This document shows, piece after piece, positions 15,621 to 15,670 of a DNA stretch of 15,670 nt; position 1 is the stretch's first letter; the number at the start of each line of letters is the position of its first letter. This stretch comes from an uncultured Lachnospiraceae bacterium (GTDB taxonomy: Bacteria; Bacillota; Clostridia; Lachnospirales; Lachnospiraceae): positions 1-15,670 of the forward strand of contig CALDLG010000202.1 in the NCBI GenBank assembly GCA_937910785.1, in the 5' to 3' direction. Under the pieces are notes generated by a model. The model worked only from the letters and a program-made list of their open reading frames with translations. It did no database searches and was not told the origin of the DNA. The position numbers and the translations under genes were made by a program.

Positions 15621-15670
15621 ACGGTAGATAGTGCGTACCTCGACTGTAAAGGATAAATATGTGACAATAG

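Noticed and set aside
15648..15670. Possible start of another gene (AAAGGA then GTG at 15661)
   Set aside because: Only three codons fit in the window, and the ATG at 15659 is followed at once by TGA. There is too little sequence to support a gene.

Overview
The window looks like a Clostridia chromosome, most likely a gut Lachnospiraceae-type Firmicute. This is inferred from strong GGAG-type ribosome-binding sites, occasional TTG/GTG starts, an ABC-type glycan exporter with an extra membrane block, and BspA-type leucine-rich repeats. All genes I accept lie on the + strand. No tRNA, rRNA, CRISPR array, transposase or integrase was seen.

Region 1 (1-7219) is part of a surface-polysaccharide cluster of moderate G+C. 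In order it holds: the tail of a probable nucleotide-sugar dehydrogenase; glucose-1-phosphate cytidylyltransferase (RfbF, which makes CDP-glucose); the permease and ATPase of a Wzm/Wzt-like exporter; a family-2 glycosyltransferase; a DRE-TIM aldolase-type protein whose reading frame is broken near 4260; and an acetolactate-synthase-like thiamine-diphosphate enzyme. The genes are tightly packed and probably form one operon. Inference: CDP-glucose feeds a modified, possibly branched-chain, sugar, which is then transferred and exported as part of a glycan.

Region 2 (7220-7492) is an AT-rich boundary. It has a clear intrinsic terminator closing the glycan operon, an AT inverted repeat, and a near-perfect extended -10 promoter for the next gene.

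Region 3 (7493-15620) is visibly more AT-rich and holds two large genes. The first encodes an 844-residue NACHT-family STAND NTPase. The second encodes an 1824-residue protein with an N-terminal domain resembling DUF4297/Cap4-type nucleases, a central P-loop NTPase domain, and 45 C-terminal BspA-like leucine-rich repeats. Neither has a signal peptide, so both should be cytosolic. NTPase plus LRR sensor is the layout of eukaryotic NLR immune receptors, and bacterial NACHT/Avs STAND proteins are known anti-phage sensors. I infer a candidate two-gene NLR-like defence module beside a surface-glycan locus. This is the most interesting part of the window. The nuclease assignment, the pairing of the two genes and any anti-phage role are inference.
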